From contig JAQBQF010000116.1 of NCBI GenBank assembly GCA_028287115.1, positions 1-64,000 of the forward strand: a stretch of DNA of 64,000 nt, read 5' to 3'. The notes beneath the pieces are model-generated. The model searched no databases. It had not been told where the DNA came from and saw nothing but the letters and a program-made list of their open reading frames with translations. Positions 30,153 to 39,098 of the stretch are shown piece after piece; positions within the stretch are counted from its first letter, which is position 1, and each line of letters starts with the position of its first letter. Both the position numbers and the translations under genes were made by a program. Source of the stretch: Myxococcales bacterium (lineage in GTDB: Bacteria > Myxococcota_A > Polyangia > Haliangiales > Haliangiaceae).

Positions 30153-30821
30153 CTATTCGATGACGTCCACGAGGAGTGGAAACTGCGACGAGCCGGTGAT
30201 CGTCGCGCGAACCGGATTCGCGTCGCGATACAGGCGCTCGCTATGGACAGCATCGAGTGCGGCGCCGGGCTCGAGGTTGATGCTGCCCGCGATCCGGATC
30301 GTCATGCCGGGCTCGATCACCCGCTCTTCGAACCGGCCATCGGGGCGCATCCTCGCTCTGGCGTCGAACGAAGCGCTGCGCGCGAAGAAGGCAGATCGAA
30401 TTCCGAGCTCGACCGTGTCTCGCGGTCGCACGACCGGGCGATTGCACAGCGCGGCGCTCGGTGCGTCGACGCGCGCTCGCCCGGTCGCATCGACGACGAA
30501 GAACGAGACCAACTGGCGCTCGTTGACGACCTGCGCGAGCACGCCGTTCTCGGTCGAGAACCACGTCGACGTGTCATAGGCGACGCACGGGCGTCTCGAC
30601 AGCGGCGCGGTCAGCAGCGGCGCTTCGACCTCGACGTTGCCGACGATGCACGCGAGCCGCTCCTCGGCGAGGTTCGCGATCGGCGTGACGCGAACGCTGC
30701 GGAGGACACGGCGCGTGCGACTCGCATGCGAGGGCCAGATTCGTCGGATCAGCACGGCTGTGAAGATCCCGCCTGACACGAGTACGAAGGCGAGCGCTTC
30801 CACGGACCTCGAGCATGACAC
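30153..30821 (-). CDS. Membrane-anchored protein with GIDE-like domain
   Basis: The 222-aa product has an N-terminal TM helix (ALAFVLVSGGIFTAVLI). The segment CIVGNVEVEAPLLTAPLSRRPCVAY then matches the pattern of the GIDE domain found in MUL1-type E3 ligases and in bacterial membrane proteins. The bacterial versions have no RING domain, and none is present here. The rest is predicted beta-rich. Function unknown. It is transcribed away from the isonitrile locus and shares the upstream region. Confidence 0.6.
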   Translation of the reverse strand: MSCSRSVEALAFVLVSGGIFTAVLIRRIWPSHASRTRRVLRSVRVTPIANLAEERLACIVGNVEVEAPLLTAPLSRRPCVAYDTSTWFSTENGVLAQVVNERQLVSFFVVDATGRARVDAPSAALCNRPVVRPRDTVELGIRSAFFARSASFDARARMRPDGRFEERVIEPGMTIRIAGSINLEPGAALDAVHSERLYRDANPVRATITGSSQFPLLVDVIE

Positions 30822-30862
30822 TTCCTACCGGGCCGAGGTTGCGGCGGGAAGCTCGACGGGAT

Positions 30863-30897
30863 TTGACAATATTCGCTAAAGTGAATACGTTCACTTT
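30863..30897 (+). promoter_or_regulatory. Leaderless promoter with TetR operator for the isonitrile locus
   Basis: TTGACA (30863-30868), a 17-bp spacer and TACGTT (30886-30891) are followed by 6 nt and the ATG at 30898. The perfect palindrome AAAGTGAATACGTTCACTTT (30878-30897; arms AAAGTGAA/TTCACTTT) covers the -10 and ends at the start codon, which fits autorepression by the TetR domain of the encoded protein. Confidence 0.75.
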
Positions 30898-32487
30898 ATG
30901 GTGACACGAAGGACGCAGGCACGATCGGCACGGAGTCGGCTGCGCGTGCTCGAGGCAGGCATCGCGTTGTTCGCGCGACAAGGGCTCGAAGGCACCACGA
31001 TCCAGCAGATCGCCGCCGAGGCAGGTGTCTCGGTAGGGCTCGTCTGCCGCTACTTCGCGACGAAGGAACACATCGTGCTCGCGCTCTACGGCCGCCTCGC
31101 GGATGCACTCGAGCAATGGGCCGCGGAGATGCCGGCGGGCACGGTGGCCCAGCGGTTTCACGCGACGATGCTGCGCAAGTTCGGGCTCCTCGAAGAACAC
31201 CGGCGCACGTTGATCGCGCTCGCGGCTCGCGCGCTCGATCCGGAAGCGAGGTCGAGCGTGCTCGGGCCCGCCGCCGAGGTCGTCCGCTCGCAGGTGACCG
31301 GCGTGTTTCAGCTCGCGGTCGTCGGAGCCACCGACGCACCTGCGGAGTCCGCGGCGAACCTCGCTCGCCTGCTCTACGGCATGCATCTGTTGCTGGTGTT
31401 GCTCTACATCCAAGACGGCGATCCGAAATCGCGCAGCGCACGCGAGGCACTCGACCTCGCTGCGATGGCGGTCGCGGGGCGCGATCTCGCGTTGGTAGCG
31501 AACAACCCGATCATGGAGCGCGTGCACGGTTTGCTCGCGCGGCTGTTCGGTGAAGCGCGACCCGGCGCGCCCGCGCAACGAGCGCGCGTGGTGCTCGAGC
31601 GAATCTTCCGCCGACGGCGGGTGCTTCCGGGTGTCGCGCTCGCGCCGAGTGAAGCCGCGCTCGCGCTACATCTTCCTCGGATCGAGGCGTTCATCGCCAC
31701 GAACAAGCCGATCCAGCTCGTGTTGCCGGCATTTCCCGCGAAGTCGCCGAATCCGGCAAAGGTCCTCGGCAAGTTGCCGGATACCGCCGAGTGGCTCGCG
31801 CTCGAATCGCTCGAATCGCTGCTCGACGAGATCGGCCAGGCGCACGCGCCCGGTGCGGAGCTCGTGATCTGTTCCCACGGCCACGTCTTCGCAGATCTCG
31901 TCGGCGTCTCGGATGACGATGTCACCGCGTACCGGCGCGCGCTCGAGAAGATGCTCGCCGAGCTCGACACCGGCCGCATCCGCATGTTCGGGCTCGAGGA
32001 CGCGTTCGGCTCGATCCGTCCTGCAGAGGCGCGGCGCCTGCTGTGCGAGACCTACGCGCCGGCGATCGCCGACGTGCGCGCGCGCGCCGAGCGCTCGCCT
32101 TCGCATCGCGCGCAGCTCGAAGGCGTGCATCGGTTCTTGTTCGAGGACGAGATCGCGAGTCGGCCGAAGCTCACCCGTTCGCAGGCACGCAAGCACACGC
32201 GCGAGCGCGCGTACGAGGTGGTTCGGCGGAGCGAGGCTTGGGGGGCGCTCGTCGCCGCGGCATTTCCGCGCGCGGTGCGGCTCTCGATCCATCCGCAGCC
32301 CGAAGTCTCGTCGAAGATCGGGATCGCGTTGCTGCCGACCGACGATGTGTGGCTCACGCCGTGGCATGGCGTCGCGCTGCTCGACGGAGAACGCGCACGG
32401 CTGGTTCGTCGAACTACGGCCGAGCAGGCGGGGGCGCAGCTCGTGATCGAGGACGGCTGCCCGAGCTACATGGAGGTGCGCGCGTGA
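30898..32487 (+). CDS. TetR repressor fused to isocyanide synthase (PvcA/Dit1/IsnA family)
   Basis: This 529-aa fusion starts with a TetR helix-turn-helix (about 10-58: IALFARQGLEGTTIQQIAAE, VSVGLVCRYFATKEHIV) and the all-helical ligand domain to about 210. From about 225 to the end is a full Dit1/PvcA domain: FPAKSPNPAKVLGKLPD (279-295), SHGHVFADLVGVSDDDV (326-342), VVRRSEAWGALVAAAFP, VRLSIHPQP and LTPWHGVALLDG, all typical of isonitrile synthases. Those enzymes build an isocyanide on the amine of Tyr, Trp or another amino acid using ribulose-5-phosphate. SDGRVF of better-known members reads SHGHVF here. The start codon follows the operator directly, and the 3' end overlaps the oxygenase gene by 4 bp. 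Substrate unknown. Confidence 0.88.
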   Translation: MVTRRTQARSARSRLRVLEAGIALFARQGLEGTTIQQIAAEAGVSVGLVCRYFATKEHIVLALYGRLADALEQWAAEMPAGTVAQRFHATMLRKFGLLEEHRRTLIALAARALDPEARSSVLGPAAEVVRSQVTGVFQLAVVGATDAPAESAANLARLLYGMHLLLVLLYIQDGDPKSRSAREALDLAAMAVAGRDLALVANNPIMERVHGLLARLFGEARPGAPAQRARVVLERIFRRRRVLPGVALAPSEAALALHLPRIEAFIATNKPIQLVLPAFPAKSPNPAKVLGKLPDTAEWLALESLESLLDEIGQAHAPGAELVICSHGHVFADLVGVSDDDVTAYRRALEKMLAELDTGRIRMFGLEDAFGSIRPAEARRLLCETYAPAIADVRARAERSPSHRAQLEGVHRFLFEDEIASRPKLTRSQARKHTRERAYEVVRRSEAWGALVAAAFPRAVRLSIHPQPEVSSKIGIALLPTDDVWLTPWHGVALLDGERARLVRRTTAEQAGAQLVIEDGCPSYMEVRA

Positions 32488-34184
32488 GCGTCGCGATCGA
32501 GACTCGACCGCTCGTGCCATTCGGGCTCGAGGTGCGCGTGCCCGAGGGAACGGAGTGGGGCGCGATCGATGCGAACCTGCTGCACGCCTTTATCGCGGAA
32601 CATCGCGTCGTCGTCGTGAAAGGCGTGCGCCTGCTCGACAAACCAGCGTTGCCGGCCGCGGCTCGCCGACTCGGTCCGCTGCAACCATGGTCGTTCGGTG
32701 CCGTGAACGAGCTCGTGCCGACGCCGGGCACCAAGAACTACCTCTACACGCATCACGCCGTTCCGTTGCACTGGGATGGAGCGTTCACGCAAAAGCCGCC
32801 GCGATACCTGTTCTTCCAGTGCGTGTCGGCCGAGCCCGCACCGGGCGGCGAGACGATCTTCGTCGACACGACGCGCGTGTGGGCCGCTGCCGACGAGCGC
32901 ATGCGAGATCGCTGGCGCGCTCTTTCGTTCGCATACGAGACCGCGCGCGTCGTTCATTACGGTGGTCGGTTCACCGCGAAAGTAGTCGCGCAACATCCCT
33001 ACTCCGGTGAGACCGTGATGCGCTTCGCGGAGCCGGTCGACGATCTCAATCCGGTCTCGGTCACCGCGCTCGGAACGTCTCCGCTCGAATCTGCCGCGGT
33101 CATCTCCGAGCTACGCGGCGCGCTCGCAACCGAGGACGTGGTGCTCGCGCATCGCTGGGCCGCAGGCGACATCGTGATCGCGGACAATCACGCGCTGCTC
33201 CACGGACGGCGCACCTTTCAGCGTGGTACCGCGCGACATCTTCAGCGGGTCAACGTGCACGGCCCCGAACGCGCGATGCGAGACACGCTCTCCGACGTCG
33301 TACGGATTCGCAGGCCCGAATTCATGATCGCGGAGATTCCGATCTTGCTAATTCCGGCACTGCTCGTCGCCGGCAGCCTCGGCGCGCTCGCCACCGGCCG
33401 CTTTCTCGAAGTGGTCGCGCTGTTCTTCCTGCTGTTCCACTTCGGCGACATGGTGAACTGCCTCGCGGATCGCGATCTCGACGCGGTCTACAAGACGCAC
33501 CTCTCGGAGGCGATCTACGGCCTCGGCGTGCGCAACGTTCGTTATCAGATCGCGTTCACCGCGCTCGCATCGCTCGGATTGTCCGCGTGGATCGGTATCC
33601 AGACCGGTCGCATCGAGCTCGTCGGCTTCGTCGCGATCGGGCTCGCCATCGCGTGGGCGTATTCGGCGGCGCCCTTGCGGTTCAAAGGCCGCGGCCTCCT
33701 CGCGGTGCTGACGCTGTGGAGCGTGATCTTCGTCGGCCCGATGCTGATCGTCGCGCGTGCGCTCGGCGGCACGCTGAGTCCCGCGCTCGTCGCCATCGTC
33801 GTCGCGTACGGCACGATGCAAGAGGGCATCGTGCTCGTCAACACGGCCGAGGATCTGCCCGAGGACATCGCCGCCGGCGTTCGCACGGCCGCGGTCTCGC
33901 TCGGCCTCGCACAGAGCATCACGCTGGCGCTCGTCCTCGTCGCCGCCGGTGGCCTCACCGTGATCGCGATGCTCGCCCACGCAGGTGCCACGCTCGCGGT
34001 ATTTCCGCTCGCTGGTGCGGTGCTGTGGGTGCTGTGGGAGCTCGCGGCGATCCTCCGTTCCGTGCACGGCCGCACACTCGCGAATGCCATCGCCGCCTTG
34101 CGACCGCGGGCGCGCCGGATGCCGTTATGGATCACAGCAACGGCATGGACGACGCTGCTCGCGACGGTCTACAGCCGCTCATGA
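32484..34184 (+). CDS. Fe(II)/2-oxoglutarate oxygenase (PvcB/IsnB type) fused to UbiA prenyltransferase
   Basis: This is a 566-aa fusion. Residues 1-270 are a TauD/PvcB-like oxygenase with HWD (His96, Asp98), GGETIFVDTTRV, and NHALLHGR with the third iron ligand His240. Residues about 280-560 are a polytopic UbiA-type prenyltransferase with NCLADRDLD (325-333) and NTAEDLPED (453-461), the two Asp-rich Mg-diphosphate motifs. PvcB enzymes oxidise or decarboxylate the isonitrile product of PvcA; the UbiA part would add an isoprenoid, placing the product at the membrane (inference). GTG 32484 overlaps the upstream stop (GTGA). Confidence 0.87.
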   Translation: MSVAIETRPLVPFGLEVRVPEGTEWGAIDANLLHAFIAEHRVVVVKGVRLLDKPALPAAARRLGPLQPWSFGAVNELVPTPGTKNYLYTHHAVPLHWDGAFTQKPPRYLFFQCVSAEPAPGGETIFVDTTRVWAAADERMRDRWRALSFAYETARVVHYGGRFTAKVVAQHPYSGETVMRFAEPVDDLNPVSVTALGTSPLESAAVISELRGALATEDVVLAHRWAAGDIVIADNHALLHGRRTFQRGTARHLQRVNVHGPERAMRDTLSDVVRIRRPEFMIAEIPILLIPALLVAGSLGALATGRFLEVVALFFLLFHFGDMVNCLADRDLDAVYKTHLSEAIYGLGVRNVRYQIAFTALASLGLSAWIGIQTGRIELVGFVAIGLAIAWAYSAAPLRFKGRGLLAVLTLWSVIFVGPMLIVARALGGTLSPALVAIVVAYGTMQEGIVLVNTAEDLPEDIAAGVRTAAVSLGLAQSITLALVLVAAGGLTVIAMLAHAGATLAVFPLAGAVLWVLWELAAILRSVHGRTLANAIAALRPRARRMPLWITATAWTTLLATVYSRS

Positions 34185-34209
34185 CGTCGCAGCCTCCGCG
34201 CAGCACAGA

Positions 34210-35385
34210 CTATCGAGGTCGCCATGCGCAGCCGCCGTCATTGCCGGCGCTGTTGGTGAGATTCACGGACATCCCACCGACGCGCGCGACTTTGTACAGG
34301 TCGCTGTTCCCGCTTCGATCGGAGGAATAGATCAACATCGAGCTATCAGCGGACCAACATGGGCTGCCATCTCGCGAAGACGAAGACATCGATACGTTCG
34401 TGACGCTGCTTCCATCTGCCTTGGCGACCGTGATTTCTGTGTCGGGATCGAGACCACCAGTGCCGGCCAAATAGTTTCCGTCTGGGGACCATGACCAACC
34501 ATTAACTTCGACCGCCCCTGCCGTGTTAGTGACGTTAATCGCCGAACCGCCGTCGGGATTTGCGACGAAGATGTTGTCGTTCTGGAACGTGATGCGGTGA
34601 GGAAACGCAATTCTTGAACCATCGGGCCGCCACTTCACGAAGAAATCGACGCCCGTTGTGATTGCGGTTGGACTCGAACCGTCGGCATTCATCACATAGA
34701 TCTTGTTGCCGCTGATGAACGCGATATGCATGCCATCCGGCGACCAGTCGGGACTCATGGCCCCGCCGGCGAGCGTCGTCAGAGGCGTGAGCTCGGAGCC
34801 GTCAGATCGCACCCGGTAGATTTGGTTAGTACCGCTCCGGTTGCTCGTAAACAGGAGATGTGCGCTGTCTGGCGCCCAAGCAATATCAGTGACCTTTCCG
34901 CCTTGAGAAACGTTGATCACGTTGGCGCCGTCAACCGTCATCACGTACACGTCGATCGAACCTGTTCGGTCGCTTAAAAAAGCGATGTGGTCACCGGTTG
35001 GATCCCAGATGGGAGCGGTGTCGCTCGCTGGATTGCTCGTGAGATTGGTTCGGGACGTTCCGTCCGGGTTCATTCGATAGATCTCGAAGTTGCCGTCGCG
35101 GTCCGTGGCGAAAGCCACGTAAGCCACACGTGGAACCGCTGCATCAGGCGCCTGGATGCAGATTCCGTCGACACAATCTGGGGTCGGCGACATGCAGTCT
35201 GCAGAGCCGGTGCATTGCGGCGCGACACAGGATCCGGCGTAGCAAACTTTGTCGACCGCGCATCCACCGATCTCGGTGAGGCCGACGGCGTTGCACTCAT
35301 CGATCGTGCTGCAGCACGCATCGGGATTGTGTCGCGTACAGCCCAGCGTGAACAACACCCATCCCAGCACGAGCACCCGAGCCAT
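34210..35385 (-). CDS. Lipoprotein with Cys-rich head and TolB-like beta-propeller
   Basis: The 391-aa product has a signal peptide with lipobox (VLFTLGC). A Cys-rich head (CCSTIDEC, CVAPQCTGSADC) leads to six or so WD40-like/PD40 repeats (WSPDGMHIAF, NGWSWSPDGNYLAG, STDRSGNSDLYKV type) from about residue 80 to the end. TolB-like propellers bind protein partners in the periplasm or at the surface. The start is ATG 35385. G+C looks lower than in flanking genes, so lateral origin is possible. Confidence 0.8.
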   Translation of the reverse strand: MARVLVLGWVLFTLGCTRHNPDACCSTIDECNAVGLTEIGGCAVDKVCYAGSCVAPQCTGSADCMSPTPDCVDGICIQAPDAAVPRVAYVAFATDRDGNFEIYRMNPDGTSRTNLTSNPASDTAPIWDPTGDHIAFLSDRTGSIDVYVMTVDGANVINVSQGGKVTDIAWAPDSAHLLFTSNRSGTNQIYRVRSDGSELTPLTTLAGGAMSPDWSPDGMHIAFISGNKIYVMNADGSSPTAITTGVDFFVKWRPDGSRIAFPHRITFQNDNIFVANPDGGSAINVTNTAGAVEVNGWSWSPDGNYLAGTGGLDPDTEITVAKADGSSVTNVSMSSSSRDGSPCWSADSSMLIYSSDRSGNSDLYKVARVGGMSVNLTNSAGNDGGCAWRPR

Positions 35386-35591
35386 GCGCTCAGGGTACCG
35401 CCCTCGATTCGAGCAATCAAAGATGACGGTCGGCGTTCGGACCGATTGTTTCGCGTTGCGCATGGACGACGTATCGGCCGCACGGGTCGGTGGTTGCGGC
35501 TTAATTTCGATGTTCCTTTCACGAACGATGTCGCCGCCTTCACCACACGTGAAACGGGCGCACAGGACACGGAGAGGCGTAAGATGGAGAC

Positions 35592-36470
35592 ATGAGAGCA
35601 CTTGGGGAATTGAGCACGTTCCTGATACTGGGTGCTCTTGCGTCGAGAGCACATGCAGATGTCGAGCTCAAGAACGACGGTTTCAACACGGGTGACACAC
35701 CTGCAGCGCAGGGGGGGTTTGACGCGGGCGAGGCAGCAGCATCCCGCTACGTGGCGCCTAGCGCCGGTCTTCAGCTACTGAAGGTTCAGCTGCTGTTTGC
35801 AGGAGCCACCGCGACACGCGACATCACGTTCAAAGTCTGGGACGACACGGCCGGAACCGATACTCCAGGCACCGAGCTCTTCACGGGTGATTTCACGCTG
35901 ACGGGCAGCAACTCGGCGTTGCAGCAGATCGACTTGACGATGGACAACGTGATCGTTCCGCAGCAGTTCCGGGTCGGGATCGTATTCATCACCGGCGCAC
36001 ACAGCACACCACCCGTCAGCTACCCGTCGGTCGTTCGCGACACCGACGGAACCATCAAGGCCGACAAGAATTTCATTCTTGCGACGGGGCTCGGCTGGAC
36101 GAAATCGCAAGCCCTCGGGCTACAGGGTGACTGGGTGATCCGTGCGTTCGTGAGCGGAGGCGCGCTGCCCGATGCCGGCGTTGGTGGCGACGGTGGCGTC
36201 GGCGGGCCAGATGCGGGCGTCGGCGCGGCTTGCCAGGGCAACACCGACTGCCCGCTGGGACAGTTCTGCGAGCTATCGAACCATCACTGCACGTTCGAGT
36301 GCAGGACGTCTGCGGATTGCCCGACCGGCACGTGCAACAGCCTCGGCATGTGTATCGGCGCGGGTAATACCGGCAAGGGCGGGTGCTGCCAGACGGATCG
36401 CGACGGCCAGGCCGCTGGGGTGCTGCTCGGAATCGGCGTGCTGTTCGTGATGAGGCGCCGCCGGCGATGA
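35592..36470 (+). CDS. Secreted protein with Cys-rich module and MYXO-CTERM-like C-terminus
   Basis: The 292-aa product starts with a signal peptide (LSTFLILGALASRAHA). A beta-rich domain (about 25-190) and a Gly/Asp linker (DAGVGGDGGVGGPDAG) follow, then a Cys-rich module (NTDCPLGQFCELSNHHCTFE and on), also present in the next protein. The C-terminus (GGCCQTDRDG, hydrophobic stretch, RRRRR) fits the MYXO-CTERM surface-sorting signal. The stop overlaps the start of the protease gene (ATGA). Confidence 0.8.
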   Translation: MRALGELSTFLILGALASRAHADVELKNDGFNTGDTPAAQGGFDAGEAAASRYVAPSAGLQLLKVQLLFAGATATRDITFKVWDDTAGTDTPGTELFTGDFTLTGSNSALQQIDLTMDNVIVPQQFRVGIVFITGAHSTPPVSYPSVVRDTDGTIKADKNFILATGLGWTKSQALGLQGDWVIRAFVSGGALPDAGVGGDGGVGGPDAGVGAACQGNTDCPLGQFCELSNHHCTFECRTSADCPTGTCNSLGMCIGAGNTGKGGCCQTDRDGQAAGVLLGIGVLFVMRRRRR

Positions 36471-38014
36471 TCGTTCGAGCGATTGTTGCCGCGGCGCTTG
36501 TGGCCGCGGCGGTTGCACCCGTGCGCGCATCGACGGTCCTCGAGCTCGGACCGCAGCAGCTCTATGACGGCGCCGATCGGGTGGTCGAGGCGACGGTAAG
36601 CGCAAGGACGACGACGTGGAATGCGACGCATACGGGCCTCGAGACGCACGTGACGCTCTCGGTGAGCGCGACGCTGAAGGGTGGCGAGCGGACGACGATC
36701 GACATCGTCGTACCGGGCGGCGTGCTCGGTGGAGGCACACACGTGATCGTCGGCATGCCGTCGGTGGACGTCGGTGAGCGCGCGCGTTGGTTCTTGCGCG
36801 ATCGCGGCGACGGTGTGCTCGCGGTGTACGGCTGGGCGCAGGGCAAGTGGCCGGAGCGTACGATCGATGGTGTGACAACGTTCGTGCGAGATCCGGTCGC
36901 GGCGGAGCACGATACGCGGTTCGCTCAGTTCACGACGAACGGCATGGTGTGGCCTGCGGCGAAGATGCCCGTTCCCTATCTGATCCAGAACGCGGGGAGC
37001 CTGGACATCACCATGGCGCAGGAGCTCGCCGCGATCGATGCCGCTTTCGCGACGTGGCAGGCGGTTCCGTGTGCGTCGCTCACGTTCACGAACGCCGGCA
37101 TGACGAATCTCGGTGCCGCCGTCGACGGTAACAACGTGTTGCTGTTCATCGAGAGTGGATGGACCTTCGGCACCGAGGCCGCAGCGGCGACGTCGCTGTG
37201 GATCATCGACGGCCAGCAGACCGCGGACATCGCGTTTAACGGCCAGATGTTTACCTGGGCGATCGGTCCACCGGGCGCTGGAATCAACTCGAACATCCTC
37301 GATGTACAAGGCGTGTTGACGCACGAGCTCGGGCACTTCAGCGGCCTGGGCCATACGATGCGTGCGTACGACACGATGTACTACTCGTGGAAGCCGTGGC
37401 AGGGGCAACGCACGCTGTCGATCGACGACAAGCTCGGGCTGTGCTCGATCTATCCGATACACGGCGACGAGTGCCCGATGCCCGCGTGCCCCGCGGAAGA
37501 GACGTGCGTGACGCATCACGATGGCATGCTGTGCGACGGCGCGCCGGATCCGATCGGCTCGCCGTGTAACTACGATCGCATCGAGTGTGATTCGTTCTGT
37601 TTGTTCACCGCGACGAACCTGTCGCAGGGTTATTGCTCGAAGTTCTGCACGAAGGACTCGGACTGCCCGCCGACGCATCATTGTGCCGCGGCGTCCGCGG
37701 GGGGTACGCCGGTCAAGGCATGCTTCATGGGCGCGCAGCCGCCACCCGATGCCGGCGTCGCGCCGTGCACGGCGGATAGTTCGTGCCCGACGGGACAACA
37801 CTGCGATGTTGCGAATGGCGCGTGCACGTTCGAATGCCGAACCTCGGCAGATTGCTCCGGCGGCACGACGTGCGACGACCGCGGATTCTGCGCGACGGGC
37901 GGAGGCGGTGGTTGCGGATGCCGGAGCAGCGGCGGCGAGCCGGCGTTGTTCGGCCTGTTAGGGATCTGGCTGTTCGGGCAGATCATGGTTCGTCGCAAGA
38001 TCGCATCACGGTAG
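36467..38014 (+). CDS. Secreted metzincin-type zinc protease with MYXO-CTERM-like C-terminus
   Basis: The 515-aa product has a signal peptide (IVAAALVAAAVAPVRA). A beta-domain (25-145) precedes a matrixin-like catalytic domain with HELGHFSGLGH (286-296) and a Met in YDTMYY (304), the metzincin zinc site and Met-turn. Cys-rich modules follow (about 325-480), including the same module as the preceding protein, then a GCGCRSSGG...MVRRK C-terminus. It is likely a surface-anchored or released protease. Coupled to the previous gene by ATGA. Confidence 0.87.
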   Translation: MIVRAIVAAALVAAAVAPVRASTVLELGPQQLYDGADRVVEATVSARTTTWNATHTGLETHVTLSVSATLKGGERTTIDIVVPGGVLGGGTHVIVGMPSVDVGERARWFLRDRGDGVLAVYGWAQGKWPERTIDGVTTFVRDPVAAEHDTRFAQFTTNGMVWPAAKMPVPYLIQNAGSLDITMAQELAAIDAAFATWQAVPCASLTFTNAGMTNLGAAVDGNNVLLFIESGWTFGTEAAAATSLWIIDGQQTADIAFNGQMFTWAIGPPGAGINSNILDVQGVLTHELGHFSGLGHTMRAYDTMYYSWKPWQGQRTLSIDDKLGLCSIYPIHGDECPMPACPAEETCVTHHDGMLCDGAPDPIGSPCNYDRIECDSFCLFTATNLSQGYCSKFCTKDSDCPPTHHCAAASAGGTPVKACFMGAQPPPDAGVAPCTADSSCPTGQHCDVANGACTFECRTSADCSGGTTCDDRGFCATGGGGGCGCRSSGGEPALFGLLGIWLFGQIMVRRKIASR

Positions 38015-38016
38015 CC

Positions 38017-38030
38017 CGTCAGTGCTGACG
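38017..38030 (+). terminator. Small palindrome after the protease gene
   Basis: CGTCAG-TG-CTGACG lies 2 nt after the stop codon. The 2-nt centre makes a tight hairpin and there is no T-run, so a terminator role is uncertain. Confidence 0.25.
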
Positions 38031-38122
38031 CTGGGAGACTGCGACTTCGCGACCCTACAGCAGCCAGTGGGCCTCGCGTTTCGACCAAATCAGTTGGCGG
38101 TAACGACCCGCGCATCATCCAC

Positions 38123-38983
38123 CTATCGGAAGACGTTCACTTCTGGGCCGAGTTGCGCACGCGCCCAGGCGGCGATTTGTGTGTCCTCGTCCGAGGCTGC
38201 CGCTCGAAGCGTGAGCGGGACATTCCATCCGGTCTCGACGATCCATCGATAGTGCCCCCAGCGTACGGAGGGGATGGGTTCGGCGGGGATCAGATCCAGC
38301 ACCGCTTGCGCCGCGTCCGCCGGCGCGGTGCGTGTCGCGGCGGCAAGCTCGGCAGCAGTGTCCAGCACGCGCTCGAGCTGGTCGACTTCTGCGGGGCCGA
38401 GCTCGAACACGAGCTGACCCGACAGCACGCGAGCGTTCCAGTTTGACACGATGGATAGGACGCGAGCGCGAACCTCCGACGTCAACGTCGGTCGCCAGAA
38501 AGCGTCGTCGCACGAAATGTGCACGAGACGATCGAATGCTTCATCGCCTGTCGTCGCGTCGCCTGGGTCTCTGCGCAGCTCGAGCGAAAGCTCGCTCGGC
38601 CAATTGGCAATCTGAGCAATTGCCGTCGCGCCTGCGGTGGACAGGCCGAACCAGACGCGACAGCCGCTCCACGTTCCCGTGACGCGGTCGCGTTCGTACA
38701 GATCCCACTCGTTCTCTTCGTTGGGGGATCGTTCACGCGGCCAGTATCGGGCGTCATGCATGCGTCGCCGCGCTCGGTCGAACGCGGAATTAGAGCGCAC
38801 GACCTCGCGGCCAGCCCAAACCAACAGCGCTCCGCCTGCGGTCACTCCAAGGGCGATACCGGCGGTGCCGCCGATTACCAACGCCGCTACCAGTGCGCTC
38901 GCAAGGGTGCCGCTGATCAAGCGGCGGCGCAGGGTACGGGAGAACAGCCCGGTTGCGAGCAACACCATGGATATGCGTCGCAC
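38123..38983 (-). CDS. Membrane-anchored protein of unknown function
   Basis: The 286-aa product has two adjacent hydrophobic segments near the N-terminus (about 23-40 and 42-58, ALVAALVIGGTAGIALG and AGGALLVWAGREVV). The rest is a cytoplasmic or periplasmic domain rich in Trp, Arg and Asp (ARYWPRERSPNEENEWDLYE, RWGHYRWIVETGW). No family recognised. GTG 38983 or ATG 38968 could be the start. Base composition is slightly lower in G+C than the neighbours. Confidence 0.6.
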   Translation of the reverse strand: MRRISMVLLATGLFSRTLRRRLISGTLASALVAALVIGGTAGIALGVTAGGALLVWAGREVVRSNSAFDRARRRMHDARYWPRERSPNEENEWDLYERDRVTGTWSGCRVWFGLSTAGATAIAQIANWPSELSLELRRDPGDATTGDEAFDRLVHISCDDAFWRPTLTSEVRARVLSIVSNWNARVLSGQLVFELGPAEVDQLERVLDTAAELAAATRTAPADAAQAVLDLIPAEPIPSVRWGHYRWIVETGWNVPLTLRAAASDEDTQIAAWARAQLGPEVNVFR

Positions 38984-39098
38984 TTTAGCGTGCGTAGCGG
39001 TTAAGTTGGCTTGCTATCGGATAACGGTGGCGTGACCGACTGACATCATAACCGTGCCGCGGATCGGAACGTTTCTCGCGTGGAGCGGTTCCGCAGGA

